This document shows, piece after piece, positions 8,732-17,378 of a DNA stretch of 35,301 nucleotides; within the stretch, counting starts at the first letter, position 1, and every line of letters starts with the position of its first letter. The DNA is from JBBIGV01 sp037447335. Lineage in GTDB: Bacteria > Bacteroidota > Ignavibacteria > Ignavibacteriales > Ignavibacteriaceae. The notes under the pieces are model-generated. The model saw only the letters and a list, made by a program, of their open reading frames with translations, searched no databases and had not been told where the DNA came from. The stretch covers positions 1 through 35,301 of the forward strand of contig JBBIGV010000030.1 in assembly GCA_037447335.1 (NCBI GenBank), in the 5' to 3' direction. The position numbers and the translations under genes were made by a program.

Positions 8732-9424
8732 ATGTTCATTCTCAAGATTCTTTTTATTTCAACGGCTGTAATTTCATTATTGTTTGTGCAGGCCGATTAC
8801 AAGAATGCCCGCGAGAATATGGTTAAAATCCAGATTGAAGGGCGCGGCGTTAAAGACAAAGCAACATTAAATGCTATGCGCAAAGTTGAACGGCATAAAT
8901 TCGTTCCTCCAAACCTTGTTGAGCATGCATACCTTGACAGACCTCTCCCGATTGGATATGGACAAACTATTTCACAGCCATTTATCGTTGCATATATGAC
9001 CGAAGTTGTTAATCCGAAACCGGGGCATAAAGTTCTGGAAATCGGGGCAGGCTCAGGGTATCAGGCGGCTGTCCTCGCAGAAATAGTAAAAGAAGTTTAT
9101 ACAATCGAAATCATTAAAGAACTTTTCGATCTGTCTTCAAAGAGATTAAAAGAGCTTGACTATAAAAATGTAAAAGTGAAACATGGTGACGGATATTATG
9201 GGTGGGAAGAGCATGCACCTTTTGATGCAATAGTAGTAACAGCCGCAGCGGAATATATCCCGCCCCCATTAATTGAACAATTAAAAGACGGCGGAAAGAT
9301 GATTATCCCGGTCGGCTCGCCCTTTCTCAATCAAAATCTTGTTCTGGTTGAGAAGAAGGGTGATGAGTTTACAACAAAGAGTTTAATGCCGGTAAGGTTT
9401 GTACCATTCACGAGAAGCAAGTGA
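8732..9424 (+). CDS. pcm: Protein-L-isoaspartate O-methyltransferase, exported form
   Basis: A 230-residue PCMT that methylates isoaspartyl residues for protein repair. The SAM-binding motif is VLEIGAGSGYQAA (residues 101-113); IGYGQTISQPFIVAYMTE (74-91) is the family's conserved segment. Residues 1-20 are strongly hydrophobic (MFILKILFISTAVISLLFVQ), suggesting a signal peptide or membrane anchor and hence periplasmic action, as in some environmental PCMTs. AGGAAT precedes the ATG. Its stop overlaps the next gene's GTG by four bases, so the two are translationally coupled. Confidence 0.88.
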   Translation: MFILKILFISTAVISLLFVQADYKNARENMVKIQIEGRGVKDKATLNAMRKVERHKFVPPNLVEHAYLDRPLPIGYGQTISQPFIVAYMTEVVNPKPGHKVLEIGAGSGYQAAVLAEIVKEVYTIEIIKELFDLSSKRLKELDYKNVKVKHGDGYYGWEEHAPFDAIVVTAAAEYIPPPLIEQLKDGGKMIIPVGSPFLNQNLVLVEKKGDEFTTKSLMPVRFVPFTRSK

Positions 9425-11859
9425 GTAAACCGATCAACGCTGATATCCGCATTCATCTTGCGGTTGGATTGGTTTCTGCCGCAGTTATTGCATTCCAGAT
9501 AATTCTTATTCAGTTGTTATCAATTGTTCAATGGCACCACTTTGCATATATGGTAATATCTGTGGCAATGCTGGGCTTCGGAAGCGCGGGAACTTTTGTT
9601 GCGTTATTCAGGAACAGGCTTATTAAAAACTTTGATCATCTTCTGCCGGCTTTTCTTTTTATTTCATCAGCGGCAATTGCAGCGGTTTTTTATATCGTAC
9701 AGATGGAGCAAATTCGTTTTGATTCTATGCTTTTATTTACCGGCAATTATCAGTTTCTTAAATTGCTTGGCACATATCTGCTGCTTCTCATTCCTTTTTT
9801 CTTTGGCGCTGTTGTTATCGGGTTAGCATTCGTAAAATATGTAAATGAAATCGGAAAGCTTTATTTCTCTAATCTTCTTGGCTCCGGTATCGGCGGATTA
9901 ACAGTGCTTATTTTAATGTGGAATTTTTTGCCGGCACAACTGCCCGCGATAGTTTCATTCCTACCTTTGTTGGGAGGAATTCTACTGATAAGAAGAATAA
10001 CTTCAGGCTACTTATTCGCAGCAGGATCTATTGCGGCTGTTATTGCTGTTTATTCTTTTTTATCCCCGCCGGAATTAAAGTTATCAGAGTTTAAAAGTAT
10101 TTCACGGGTTCTTAACCTGCCTGATAGCGAAATAATTGAAAGCAGAAATAGTCCGCATGGTCTTACAGAAACAGTAATCTCCCCCGCAATAAGATATGCG
10201 CCCGGTTTGAGTCTCAATTATACCGGAGATATTTCTGCCGGTGCAGCATTGTTTAATAATGGTGATTGGGTTGGACCTATATTGACTCCGGATTCTTCAT
10301 CAGTTGAAGAGCAAACCGCTCACTTTTTATTATCGGGCACAAGCCAGCTTCCGTTTGTTCTCGGCAAGCGGAATAAAGTACTCGTGCTGAATGCAGGTAC
10401 GGGAGTTAATGTACTGTATGCTTTATTAAATAATGCAGGTTTAATAATTGCAATTGAACCAAATGAAGTAAGTGTGGAAATGATTAACAGTTTTTCGGAT
10501 TTAAAAACCACAACCGGTGCGCATAAACCCTCATTAAGAATTTATGATAATCATAAAGTTTCTGTTAAAAATTTAACAGCAAGAACATATCTTCTTTCGG
10601 ACACAGCAAAGTATGATCTTATCATAATGCCAACGATAGATGCCTTTGGCGGGACAAGCGGACTGTATTCGCTCCGCGAACAATATCATCTTACAGTTGG
10701 GTCTTTTTCTGAAATGCTGAATAAACTTTCGGATGGCGGAATGATATCCATCTCAACTTACATTGACTATCCTTACAGAAACCCGTTAAAAGTGACCGCG
10801 ACTATTGTTGAAGCATTCGAACAAGCTGCATCGGTCAGCCCGTTGCACCAAATTGCCGCAATAAAAAACTGGAACACTATAACTTTTCTTATTAAAGAAA
10901 ATTCATTCACCCCAAAAGAAGCAGAAATCATCCGCAGTTTTTGCAGCGCAATGTCGTTTGATCCGATAATTCTTTATAATATTGAAGAACAGGAACGCGA
11001 CCGATATAACAAGCTGCAGGACGAAAACCTGTATAAGATGATTGATAAAATTCTTACCTCACAACAAGAGAGGGAAAAGTTGTATGAAGATTATGATTTT
11101 AATATTCAGCCGGCAACAGACAACAAACCATATTTCTCGCAATTCATAAGGTGGAAGAGTCTTGCGCATTTACGGGATACATTTGGCAGGGGTTCTTTCC
11201 CATTTCTTGAAGTTGGATACCTGATTTTATATGTAACTTTTTTTCAGATACTGCTGGCTGCAATACTTCTTATTATTATTCCCTTGTTCAGGTTGGGATG
11301 GAAAGGAGGGGGAAAATTAAAAACACTTTTATATTTCAGCGGACTTGGGATAGGATATATGTTTGTAGAGATTGTATTCATTCAGCGCTTCACATTGTAT
11401 TTCGGCAGTCCCGTTTATGCTGCATCTGCAGTAATAAGTCTGATGTTAATCAGTTCCGGCGCAGGCAGCTATCTGTCACAGAGGTTTAATTCAGGCTCAA
11501 AAACTTTTTTGGTAATACTTGGTTCAATAATAATTCTGTTGCTGTTGAATGCGGCTTTTCTGAATTCAATAATAAGAGAAACGATCGGATACAGTAGTGC
11601 GATGAAAATAATTGTTGCATTCATATTAATTTCACCTTTAGCATTTTTAATGGGGATGCCCTTCCCGGTTGGTTTGCGTAAACTTTCTATAAAATCTGAT
11701 AGCGATGTTCCCTGGGCATGGGGAATAAACGGATGTGTTTCGGTAATCAGTGCTGTGCTGGCAACAATAATTGCAGTTGAATCGGGATTTATATCTGTAA
11801 TGATCAGTGCTGTTATTGCTTACGCGATAGCGCTTTCCACAAATATAAAAATGATTTGA
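9421..11859 (+). CDS. Membrane-embedded spermidine synthase (SpeE)-like protein
   Basis: An 812-residue protein with about six hydrophobic segments at the N-terminus (residues 10-215), a Rossmann methyltransferase/aminopropyltransferase-like core (LVLNAGTGVN at about 321-330, then IAIEPNEV and a DAFGG..GLYSLREQYHL segment), and about six more membrane segments from ~600 to the end. This matches the large SpeE-like membrane proteins of environmental bacteria. True polyamine synthesis is doubtful, because the classic spermidine-synthase site residues are not clear, so the substrate is unknown. It starts with GTG overlapping the pcm stop, and the radical SAM gene follows after one base. Confidence 0.7.
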   Translation: MSKPINADIRIHLAVGLVSAAVIAFQIILIQLLSIVQWHHFAYMVISVAMLGFGSAGTFVALFRNRLIKNFDHLLPAFLFISSAAIAAVFYIVQMEQIRFDSMLLFTGNYQFLKLLGTYLLLLIPFFFGAVVIGLAFVKYVNEIGKLYFSNLLGSGIGGLTVLILMWNFLPAQLPAIVSFLPLLGGILLIRRITSGYLFAAGSIAAVIAVYSFLSPPELKLSEFKSISRVLNLPDSEIIESRNSPHGLTETVISPAIRYAPGLSLNYTGDISAGAALFNNGDWVGPILTPDSSSVEEQTAHFLLSGTSQLPFVLGKRNKVLVLNAGTGVNVLYALLNNAGLIIAIEPNEVSVEMINSFSDLKTTTGAHKPSLRIYDNHKVSVKNLTARTYLLSDTAKYDLIIMPTIDAFGGTSGLYSLREQYHLTVGSFSEMLNKLSDGGMISISTYIDYPYRNPLKVTATIVEAFEQAASVSPLHQIAAIKNWNTITFLIKENSFTPKEAEIIRSFCSAMSFDPIILYNIEEQERDRYNKLQDENLYKMIDKILTSQQEREKLYEDYDFNIQPATDNKPYFSQFIRWKSLAHLRDTFGRGSFPFLEVGYLILYVTFFQILLAAILLIIIPLFRLGWKGGGKLKTLLYFSGLGIGYMFVEIVFIQRFTLYFGSPVYAASAVISLMLISSGAGSYLSQRFNSGSKTFLVILGSIIILLLLNAAFLNSIIRETIGYSSAMKIIVAFILISPLAFLMGMPFPVGLRKLSIKSDSDVPWAWGINGCVSVISAVLATIIAVESGFISVMISAVIAYAIALSTNIKMI

Positions 11860-11860
11860 T

Positions 11861-12763
11861 ATGCGCCCGTCATACCTTGAAAAATTATCAATTCACGAAC
11901 TAAAAGAACGGGCTGAAAGACTTCTCAGCTTGCTGGCAGAATGTAAGATTTGTCCCAACGAATGTATGGCTGACCGCATCTCCGGTGAAACAGGTGATTG
12001 CCATTCAACCGATGAGGTGCTTATTTCATCTTATGGAGCGCACTTCGGAGAGGAACCGCCTCTTACGGGAACTTCTGGTTCCGGAACAATCTTTTTTACC
12101 AACTGTAATTTGTCCTGCACATTTTGTCAAAACTTTGATATAAGCCAATTACATCGCGGGCAGCCAATCTCCGTTGAAAAGCTTGCATCAATAATGTTAT
12201 CCCTTCAACAAAGAGGATGCTGTAATATTAATCTTGTAAGTCCGACTCACTTTATCCCGCAAATTGTTAATGCACTGGTTCTTGCAGCAGAAGGAGGATT
12301 GCAGCTTCCGATAGTTTATAACTGCGGAGGGTATGAATCGGTTGATACTTTAAAATTGCTTGAGAACATAGTTGATATTTATATGCCCGATGTAAAATAT
12401 TCTGATGATAATATCGCGTTAAAATATTCGGGAATTAAAAACTATTGGGCAGTTGTTAAAGAGGCTGTTAAAGAAATGCACAGGCAGCTTGGTGATCTTA
12501 AATTGAGCAGAACCGGCTTAGCGGTAAGAGGATTGCTTGTAAGACATCTTGTTCTGCCAAATAATCTTGCAGGATCTGAAAAGGTGATTGATTTTTTAGC
12601 TGACGAAATATCCAAAGACACTTATATAAACATTATGGATCAGTATTATCCATCCTACAAAGCAGGAGAGTATAAAGAACTTAACAGAAGGATCAGCGAT
12701 ATTGAATACGGAAATGTAACCGGTTATGCAGCAAAAAAAGGTTTACACAGGGGATTCACGTAA
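11861..12763 (+). CDS. Radical SAM protein, PflA-like family
   Basis: A 300-residue radical SAM enzyme. The cluster motif CNLSCTFC (C82, C86, C89) has CxxxCxxC spacing. Four more cysteines near the start (C28, C31, C35, C47, in CKICPNEC and GDC) match the N-terminal region of the family annotated as pyruvate-formate-lyase-activating-enzyme homologues. No pfl gene is nearby, so glycyl-radical activation is only one possibility; the real substrate is unknown. The ATG is one base after the upstream stop, making it the third gene of the pcm operon. Confidence 0.82.
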   Translation: MRPSYLEKLSIHELKERAERLLSLLAECKICPNECMADRISGETGDCHSTDEVLISSYGAHFGEEPPLTGTSGSGTIFFTNCNLSCTFCQNFDISQLHRGQPISVEKLASIMLSLQQRGCCNINLVSPTHFIPQIVNALVLAAEGGLQLPIVYNCGGYESVDTLKLLENIVDIYMPDVKYSDDNIALKYSGIKNYWAVVKEAVKEMHRQLGDLKLSRTGLAVRGLLVRHLVLPNNLAGSEKVIDFLADEISKDTYINIMDQYYPSYKAGEYKELNRRISDIEYGNVTGYAAKKGLHRGFT

Positions 12764-12803
12764 AGAACAGCCTCCTGAGTGTTCAGCTTGTACAGGTCTT
12801 CAA

Positions 12804-13454
12804 TCAGCGTTTTAGTTTATCTCCGAAAAGTTTTTCAAACTTTTCTACTTTTGGTGTGATTACAAATGCACAGTAACCCTGGGTAGGATTGTTGGCGTAG
12901 TAATCCTGATGATATTTCTCTGCTATATAAAATTTGTCAAGGGGCGAAATCTCTGTAACAATCGGATCGCTCCAGATTTTTTCTTCCTCAAGTTTCCGTT
13001 TATAATATTCTGCTTTTTGCTTTTGCTCTTCGTCATGATAAAAAATAACAGAGCGGTATTGAGTCCCTATATCATTGCCCTGACGGTTTAAGGTTGTGGG
13101 ATCGTGCGCCTTCCAGAATATCCTAAGCAGTTCGTCGTAAGAAATAATTTCGGGATTAAAAGTAATCTGTGTGCATTCCGCATGTCCTGTTGTTCCGCTG
13201 CAAACTTGTTCGTAAGTCGGATTGTCCACATGTCCGCCTGCATAACCCGATATTACATCAATAACTCCATTCACTCTTTCAAAAATTGCTTCCGTGCACC
13301 AGAAGCATCCCGATCCGAATGTTGCAGTTTTAAGCCCGGTGGTATCTGCCATAAAATAATTCTCTTCCTTGTTAATTTTTGCTTCGTTGTGTCTGCATCC
13401 AGCCACAAACATTAAGATTAGTAATTGAACGAAAATATAGATCAGCAATTTCAT
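12804..13454 (-). CDS. msrA: Peptide-methionine (S)-S-oxide reductase MsrA, lipoprotein form
   Basis: A 216-residue MsrA that reduces methionine sulfoxide in proteins. The catalytic Cys is C50 in GSGCFWC; downstream FERVNGVIDVISGYAGGH, GHAECTQITFNP and YHQDYYANNP are family hallmarks. Residues 1-20 end in a lipobox (FVAGC, C20), so the enzyme is predicted to be membrane-anchored and to act in the periplasm. It is transcribed convergently to the radical SAM gene and divergently from the metal regulator at 13666. Confidence 0.95.
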   Translation of the reverse strand: MKLLIYIFVQLLILMFVAGCRHNEAKINKEENYFMADTTGLKTATFGSGCFWCTEAIFERVNGVIDVISGYAGGHVDNPTYEQVCSGTTGHAECTQITFNPEIISYDELLRIFWKAHDPTTLNRQGNDIGTQYRSVIFYHDEEQKQKAEYYKRKLEEEKIWSDPIVTEISPLDKFYIAEKYHQDYYANNPTQGYCAFVITPKVEKFEKLFGDKLKR

Positions 13455-13604
13455 AACAACTCGTATTTACTGACGCAAAGTTAAGAGACGATTGCTCAGA
13501 TAAAAATATTAATTTCATTGACCATGCTTAAGACTCTTACCATAAACTCTCAATCAATTATATGTGACGGACATCAAATCTGTAATACTTTGCGGGCATT
13601 ATTG

Positions 13605-13640
13605 TTTAGCATGCTTGACATATAATTTAAGTATGCTTAA
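13605..13640 (+). promoter_or_regulatory. Candidate operator pair and promoter of the metal-uptake operon
   Basis: Two related palindromic sites precede the DtxR-type gene: TTTAGCATGCTTGA (13605-13618, with a perfect AGCATGCT centre) and TTAAGTATGCTTAA (13627-13640, with TTAAG/CTTAA arms). A third ATGCTTAAG half-match lies at 13524-13532. A TTGACA (13615-13620) overlaps the first site, and a possible -10 overlaps the second. Repression by the adjacent DtxR/MntR-type protein would fit this layout, but the link is inference. Confidence 0.45.
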
Positions 13641-13665
13641 TTTGTAACCGAAAACTAACTTAATT

Positions 13666-14328
13666 ATGAAAAATATATCAAAAGAAGATTACCTGAGTGT
13701 TATCTATAAGAACAGGAATGAGTCCGGTGAAATAAACCCGGCGCTTATCGCCGGAAAGCTGCAGGTTTCCAATGCAGCCGTTACCGATATGCTTAAAAAG
13801 CTGTCAAAGGACGGGCATATCCTGTATAAAAAATATAAAGGTGTAAAGCTGACATCCAGCGGCGAAGAGTACGCACAAAACATGGTCAGGCGTCACCGGA
13901 TATGGGAAGTTTTTCTGCATCAGATTGTTAAGCTGCCATGGGACAAAGTCCATGAAGAAGCCCACCGTCTTGAACACTCTGCATCTGATGAATTGATTGA
14001 CAGGCTTGAAGAGATGTGTGACTTTCCCGAATATGACCCGCATGGAGATCCGATCCCTTCAAAAGCCGGTAAGGTACCAAAGCTGAAAAAGCATATTCCG
14101 CTTTCTGACTTGAAAGAAGGCGAAAAAGGAAAAGTTGTTCGGGTTAATGATTTTGATGATAAGTTTTTGAATTACATATCAGAACTCGGCATAAAGCTAA
14201 ACGAGATGATCTTCCTGAAAGAAAGAAGAGCTTTTGATGATTCAATGTTAATTATGATCAGCAAACAACCCTGGAACATAAGCCGGAAGCTTGCTGAAAA
14301 TGTTTTTGTGGAGGTAATGAAGAAGTAG
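13666..14328 (+). CDS. DtxR/MntR-family metal-dependent repressor
   Basis: A 220-residue regulator with three parts: a winged helix-turn-helix (about residues 5-62, with LQVSNAAVTDMLKKL as recognition region), a metal-binding dimerisation domain (about 65-130, with HRIWE, EEAHRLEH and the family signature YDPHGDPIP), and a C-terminal FeoA/SH3-like domain (about 145-220). It is the first gene of the metal ABC operon and is followed after one base by the binding-protein gene. It probably senses Mn, Fe or Zn and represses the operon through the palindromes just upstream. Which metal cannot be decided from sequence. Confidence 0.9.
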   Translation: MKNISKEDYLSVIYKNRNESGEINPALIAGKLQVSNAAVTDMLKKLSKDGHILYKKYKGVKLTSSGEEYAQNMVRRHRIWEVFLHQIVKLPWDKVHEEAHRLEHSASDELIDRLEEMCDFPEYDPHGDPIPSKAGKVPKLKKHIPLSDLKEGEKGKVVRVNDFDDKFLNYISELGIKLNEMIFLKERRAFDDSMLIMISKQPWNISRKLAENVFVEVMKK

Positions 14329-14329
14329 T

Positions 14330-15241
14330 ATGATAAAGAAAATTATATTTTTGTTATTAATGCTTCCTTTGTTAATCGGTTCATTTGCCTGCAGCGGCGA
14401 TGAGAGATCAACCGGTAACAAACTTGTCGCAGTTTCAACAATCACCATAATTAATGATATGGTGAGGAATGTCGGAGGCGATAAAGTCGAAGCAATAAGC
14501 ATTTGCGGGGTGGGAATAGATCCGCATACATACAAATCAGTGCCCGGTGATTCAAGAACTATCGCCGGCGCTGATATTGTATTCATGAACGGCTTTGGTC
14601 TAGAAGGCTGGATCACAAAATTAATTTCTGCGGCTGGTGGCAGCAAACCAGTTTTTAATGTTACGGAAGGTATCGAACCTCTCAGAGACGACCTCGGGCA
14701 CGGCGACCCCGATCCGCACTGCTGGTTCGATGCAAGGCTTGCAAAAGTTTATGTTGATAATATTCTTAATGGTCTAATCGCCGTTGATCCTGATAATGAA
14801 GATTACTACCGTACCAATGCGGCTATATACAAAGCAGAGCTTGATTCCCTGCATCAATTTGCAATGGACAGAATAAGTTCGATCCCCGAAAAGCATAAAA
14901 TTCTTGTAACATCACACGATGCGTTCCGTTATTTCGGCGAAGCATACGGAATCAGAGTTGAAGCTTTGCAGGGAATCAGTACCGAAGCCAAAGCACAAAC
15001 CGCTGACGTTGCTGCTCTTGTTGATCTTATCAAAAAAACAAAACTACCAGCCGTATTTATAGAAACAAGTGTAAATCCAAAACTGCTGGAACAGATTGCC
15101 TCGGAAACACAGGCTAAAGTCGGCGGCGTTTTATTTTCCGATTCAATTGATGAAGATGGTAAACCCGGCGGTTCATTCATCGGTGCATTTAAACATAATG
15201 TAGAAACTATTACTAATGCATTAACAGATTTTTTGCCGTGA
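14330..15241 (+). CDS. Zn/Mn/Fe ABC transporter binding lipoprotein (ZnuA/TroA family)
   Basis: A 303-residue cluster A-I solute-binding protein. A lipobox at residues 17-21 (GSFAC, C21) anchors it in the membrane. Candidate metal ligands of the family are present: H66 in GIDPHTYKS, the His of PDPHCWFD, an acidic residue in GISTEA, and Asp in LFSDSID. The long His-rich loop of true ZnuA proteins is reduced to GHGDPDPH, which is closer to TroA/MntC/PsaA. It delivers metal to the permease encoded two genes downstream. Confidence 0.92.
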   Translation: MIKKIIFLLLMLPLLIGSFACSGDERSTGNKLVAVSTITIINDMVRNVGGDKVEAISICGVGIDPHTYKSVPGDSRTIAGADIVFMNGFGLEGWITKLISAAGGSKPVFNVTEGIEPLRDDLGHGDPDPHCWFDARLAKVYVDNILNGLIAVDPDNEDYYRTNAAIYKAELDSLHQFAMDRISSIPEKHKILVTSHDAFRYFGEAYGIRVEALQGISTEAKAQTADVAALVDLIKKTKLPAVFIETSVNPKLLEQIASETQAKVGGVLFSDSIDEDGKPGGSFIGAFKHNVETITNALTDFLP

Positions 15242-15244
15242 AAA

Positions 15245-16015
15245 ATGAATAACCTTTATCAAAATAATGTTATTGATATTCAGAACCTCACAATCTCTTA
15301 CCACAAAAAACCCGCGGTAAGAGGAGTTGAACTGCAGATACCATCAGGTAAAATTGTTGGTATTATTGGTCCTAACGGCGCGGGTAAGTCTACTTTGTTA
15401 AAAGGAATACTCGGGCTTATACCAAAAGATAACGGATTGGTGCAGATCAACGGGCAGCCGGTGGAAAATAATCTCAAAAAAATTTCATACATCCCTCAAA
15501 AAGAATCTTTTGACTGGGACTTTCCCGTTGTTGTTTACGATGTTGTATTGATGGGAAGATATCCGCACATTTCTTTATTTGGAAGACCAGGAAAAAATGA
15601 TCATAAAAAAGTTATTGAGGCACTTAAAAAAGTTGATATGCTTGAATATAAGGACAGACAAATAAGATATCTTTCCGGCGGTCAGCAGCAGCGGATATTC
15701 CTTGCAAGGTCTTTGGCGCAGGGAGCGGATATTCTGCTGCTCGACGAACCTTTTGTTGGAGTTGATGCCGCTACAGAAAGAGCAATATTTCAATTGATGA
15801 GGAATCTTAAAGCCCGGGGAAATACCATTCTTGTAGTTCATCACGACCTGGCTAAAGTCCGGGAATATTTTGATTACCTGGTAATGATCAACCAACGATT
15901 AGTTGCATTCGGTCCTACGGAAGATGTTTTTGTACCCGAGTATCTTGATAAGACTTACGGAGGAAGATTAACTATTCTTCAGAAGTCTGAGCAATTATTA
16001 AGAGAGAACAATTAA
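15245..16015 (+). CDS. Metal ABC transporter ATP-binding protein
   Basis: A 256-residue ABC ATPase. The Walker A motif is GPNGAGKST (residues 42-50); the signature YLSGGQQQR and Walker B ILLLDEP follow at the normal spacing, with the switch His in VVHHDLAKV. It is most like ZnuC/MntB/TroB ATPases that energise group A-I metal importers. It starts three bases after the binding-protein stop, and its stop abuts the permease ATG. Confidence 0.93.
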   Translation: MNNLYQNNVIDIQNLTISYHKKPAVRGVELQIPSGKIVGIIGPNGAGKSTLLKGILGLIPKDNGLVQINGQPVENNLKKISYIPQKESFDWDFPVVVYDVVLMGRYPHISLFGRPGKNDHKKVIEALKKVDMLEYKDRQIRYLSGGQQQRIFLARSLAQGADILLLDEPFVGVDAATERAIFQLMRNLKARGNTILVVHHDLAKVREYFDYLVMINQRLVAFGPTEDVFVPEYLDKTYGGRLTILQKSEQLLRENN

Positions 16016-17317
16016 ATGTTTGAGGCTTTGTCGAAAATATTTATCGAGCCGCTGCAGTATGAATTTATGCAGCGTGCAGTTTTTGAATCGGTATTAGTCG
16101 GAATTACCTGCGGGCTGGTTGGGGCGTTTATTATGCTGCGCAGAATGTCGCTTATTGGTGATGCGCTTGCGCATGCTGTTCTTCCCGGTGTAATAATCGG
16201 TTTTATGATTGCAGGGAAAGGACAACTGGCTATGTTTCTCGGTGCGGTAACTGCCGGTATAATAACCTCGCTGCTGATAGGTTTTGTTAATCGAAACTCA
16301 AGGATAAAAGAAGATACTTCTATCGGGGTGATGTTTACAGGCGCTTTTGCTCTGGGAATTTTATTGGTCAGTCATCTTAAGAACGTTCATATTGATTTAA
16401 CGAGTTATTTATTTGGCGATATACTCGGGGTTTCAAATGATGATTTAATACTGTCAGGAATAATAGCAGTAGTTGTTGCAGCTAGCGTACTTTTATTTTA
16501 TAAACAACTTCTCGTTACTTCGTTCGACCCTACGATGGCTGCCGTGATGGGAATATCAACCGGTTTGGTGCATTATTTCCTTATGAGTTTGCTCTCAATG
16601 ACAATAGTTGCATCGCTTCAAAGTGTGGGACTGATTCTTGTTGTTGCAATGCTCATAACACCCGCCGCAACAGCGTATCTCTTAACGGACAGGCTTCATA
16701 AAATGTTAATATTATCTGTGTCAATCGCTGTGTTCACGGCTCTCGTCGGGCTGCTCGGTTCCTATCACTTCAACTTTGCTTCTGGCGCTTCGATGGTTGT
16801 GTTCGCAACTTTTGTGTTTCTGATGACACTTGTCTTCTCGCCTTCACAGGGAGTGCTTGTGAAATATTTAAGAAGAAAACGAACCGCCGAAAAACATCTT
16901 TCTCAGGATATTCTTAAGATGATTTATAAAAATTGTTACGATCAAAACAAGGTAAGATCACTTCGGGATGCGGTAACGTTTAAAGAACTTGCAGCATGGA
17001 TCGGTGCACCGGAAAGACTTATAACAAAAGTTATTGATAAACTGGTACAGGAGAATCTTGTTTTAGTTGATAATGATAAGGTCTGTCTCACAACCGCAGG
17101 CGAAAAGTTTGGATTGCGAATAATACGATCTCACAGACTATGGGAATCTTATCTTATAAATGAAAAGATTCTTACAGAGAACAACATTCACTCCGATGCA
17201 GAAGAATTTGAGCACGTACTAACAGAAGAATTGCTGGACGAAATTGACGAGAAGCTTGGCTATCCGCAGTATGACCCGCACGGTTCACCCATTCCTCAAA
17301 AGAATGGCGATGTTTAA
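16016..17317 (+). CDS. Metal ABC transporter permease fused to a DtxR-like domain (YtgCR-like)
   Basis: A 433-residue protein. Residues 1-285 form an ABC-3 family permease with about eight membrane segments, including the early MLRRMSLIGDALAHAVLPG motif. Residues ~293-433 are a cytoplasmic DtxR-like module: a winged helix (about 300-372, TFKELAAWIGAPERLITKVIDKL without the gaps seen in decayed domains), then HRLWE (373-377), EEFEH (396-400) and YDPHGSPIP (419-427), matching the regulator two genes upstream. It stops before any FeoA-like domain. The same fusion is known in chlamydial YtgCR, where the repressor part is cleaved off. Whether that happens here is unknown. Confidence 0.88.
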   Translation: MFEALSKIFIEPLQYEFMQRAVFESVLVGITCGLVGAFIMLRRMSLIGDALAHAVLPGVIIGFMIAGKGQLAMFLGAVTAGIITSLLIGFVNRNSRIKEDTSIGVMFTGAFALGILLVSHLKNVHIDLTSYLFGDILGVSNDDLILSGIIAVVVAASVLLFYKQLLVTSFDPTMAAVMGISTGLVHYFLMSLLSMTIVASLQSVGLILVVAMLITPAATAYLLTDRLHKMLILSVSIAVFTALVGLLGSYHFNFASGASMVVFATFVFLMTLVFSPSQGVLVKYLRRKRTAEKHLSQDILKMIYKNCYDQNKVRSLRDAVTFKELAAWIGAPERLITKVIDKLVQENLVLVDNDKVCLTTAGEKFGLRIIRSHRLWESYLINEKILTENNIHSDAEEFEHVLTEELLDEIDEKLGYPQYDPHGSPIPQKNGDV

Positions 17318-17378
17318 CATATTTAATTGAGTAATTCATTTTACAAATAATTTAAATCGCTTTAATGGAGAAAAATTC

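Noticed and set aside
12764..12803. Terminator between the convergent radical SAM and msrA genes
   Set aside because: Only a 5-bp GAACA/TGTTC stem with a large loop is visible, which is too weak.
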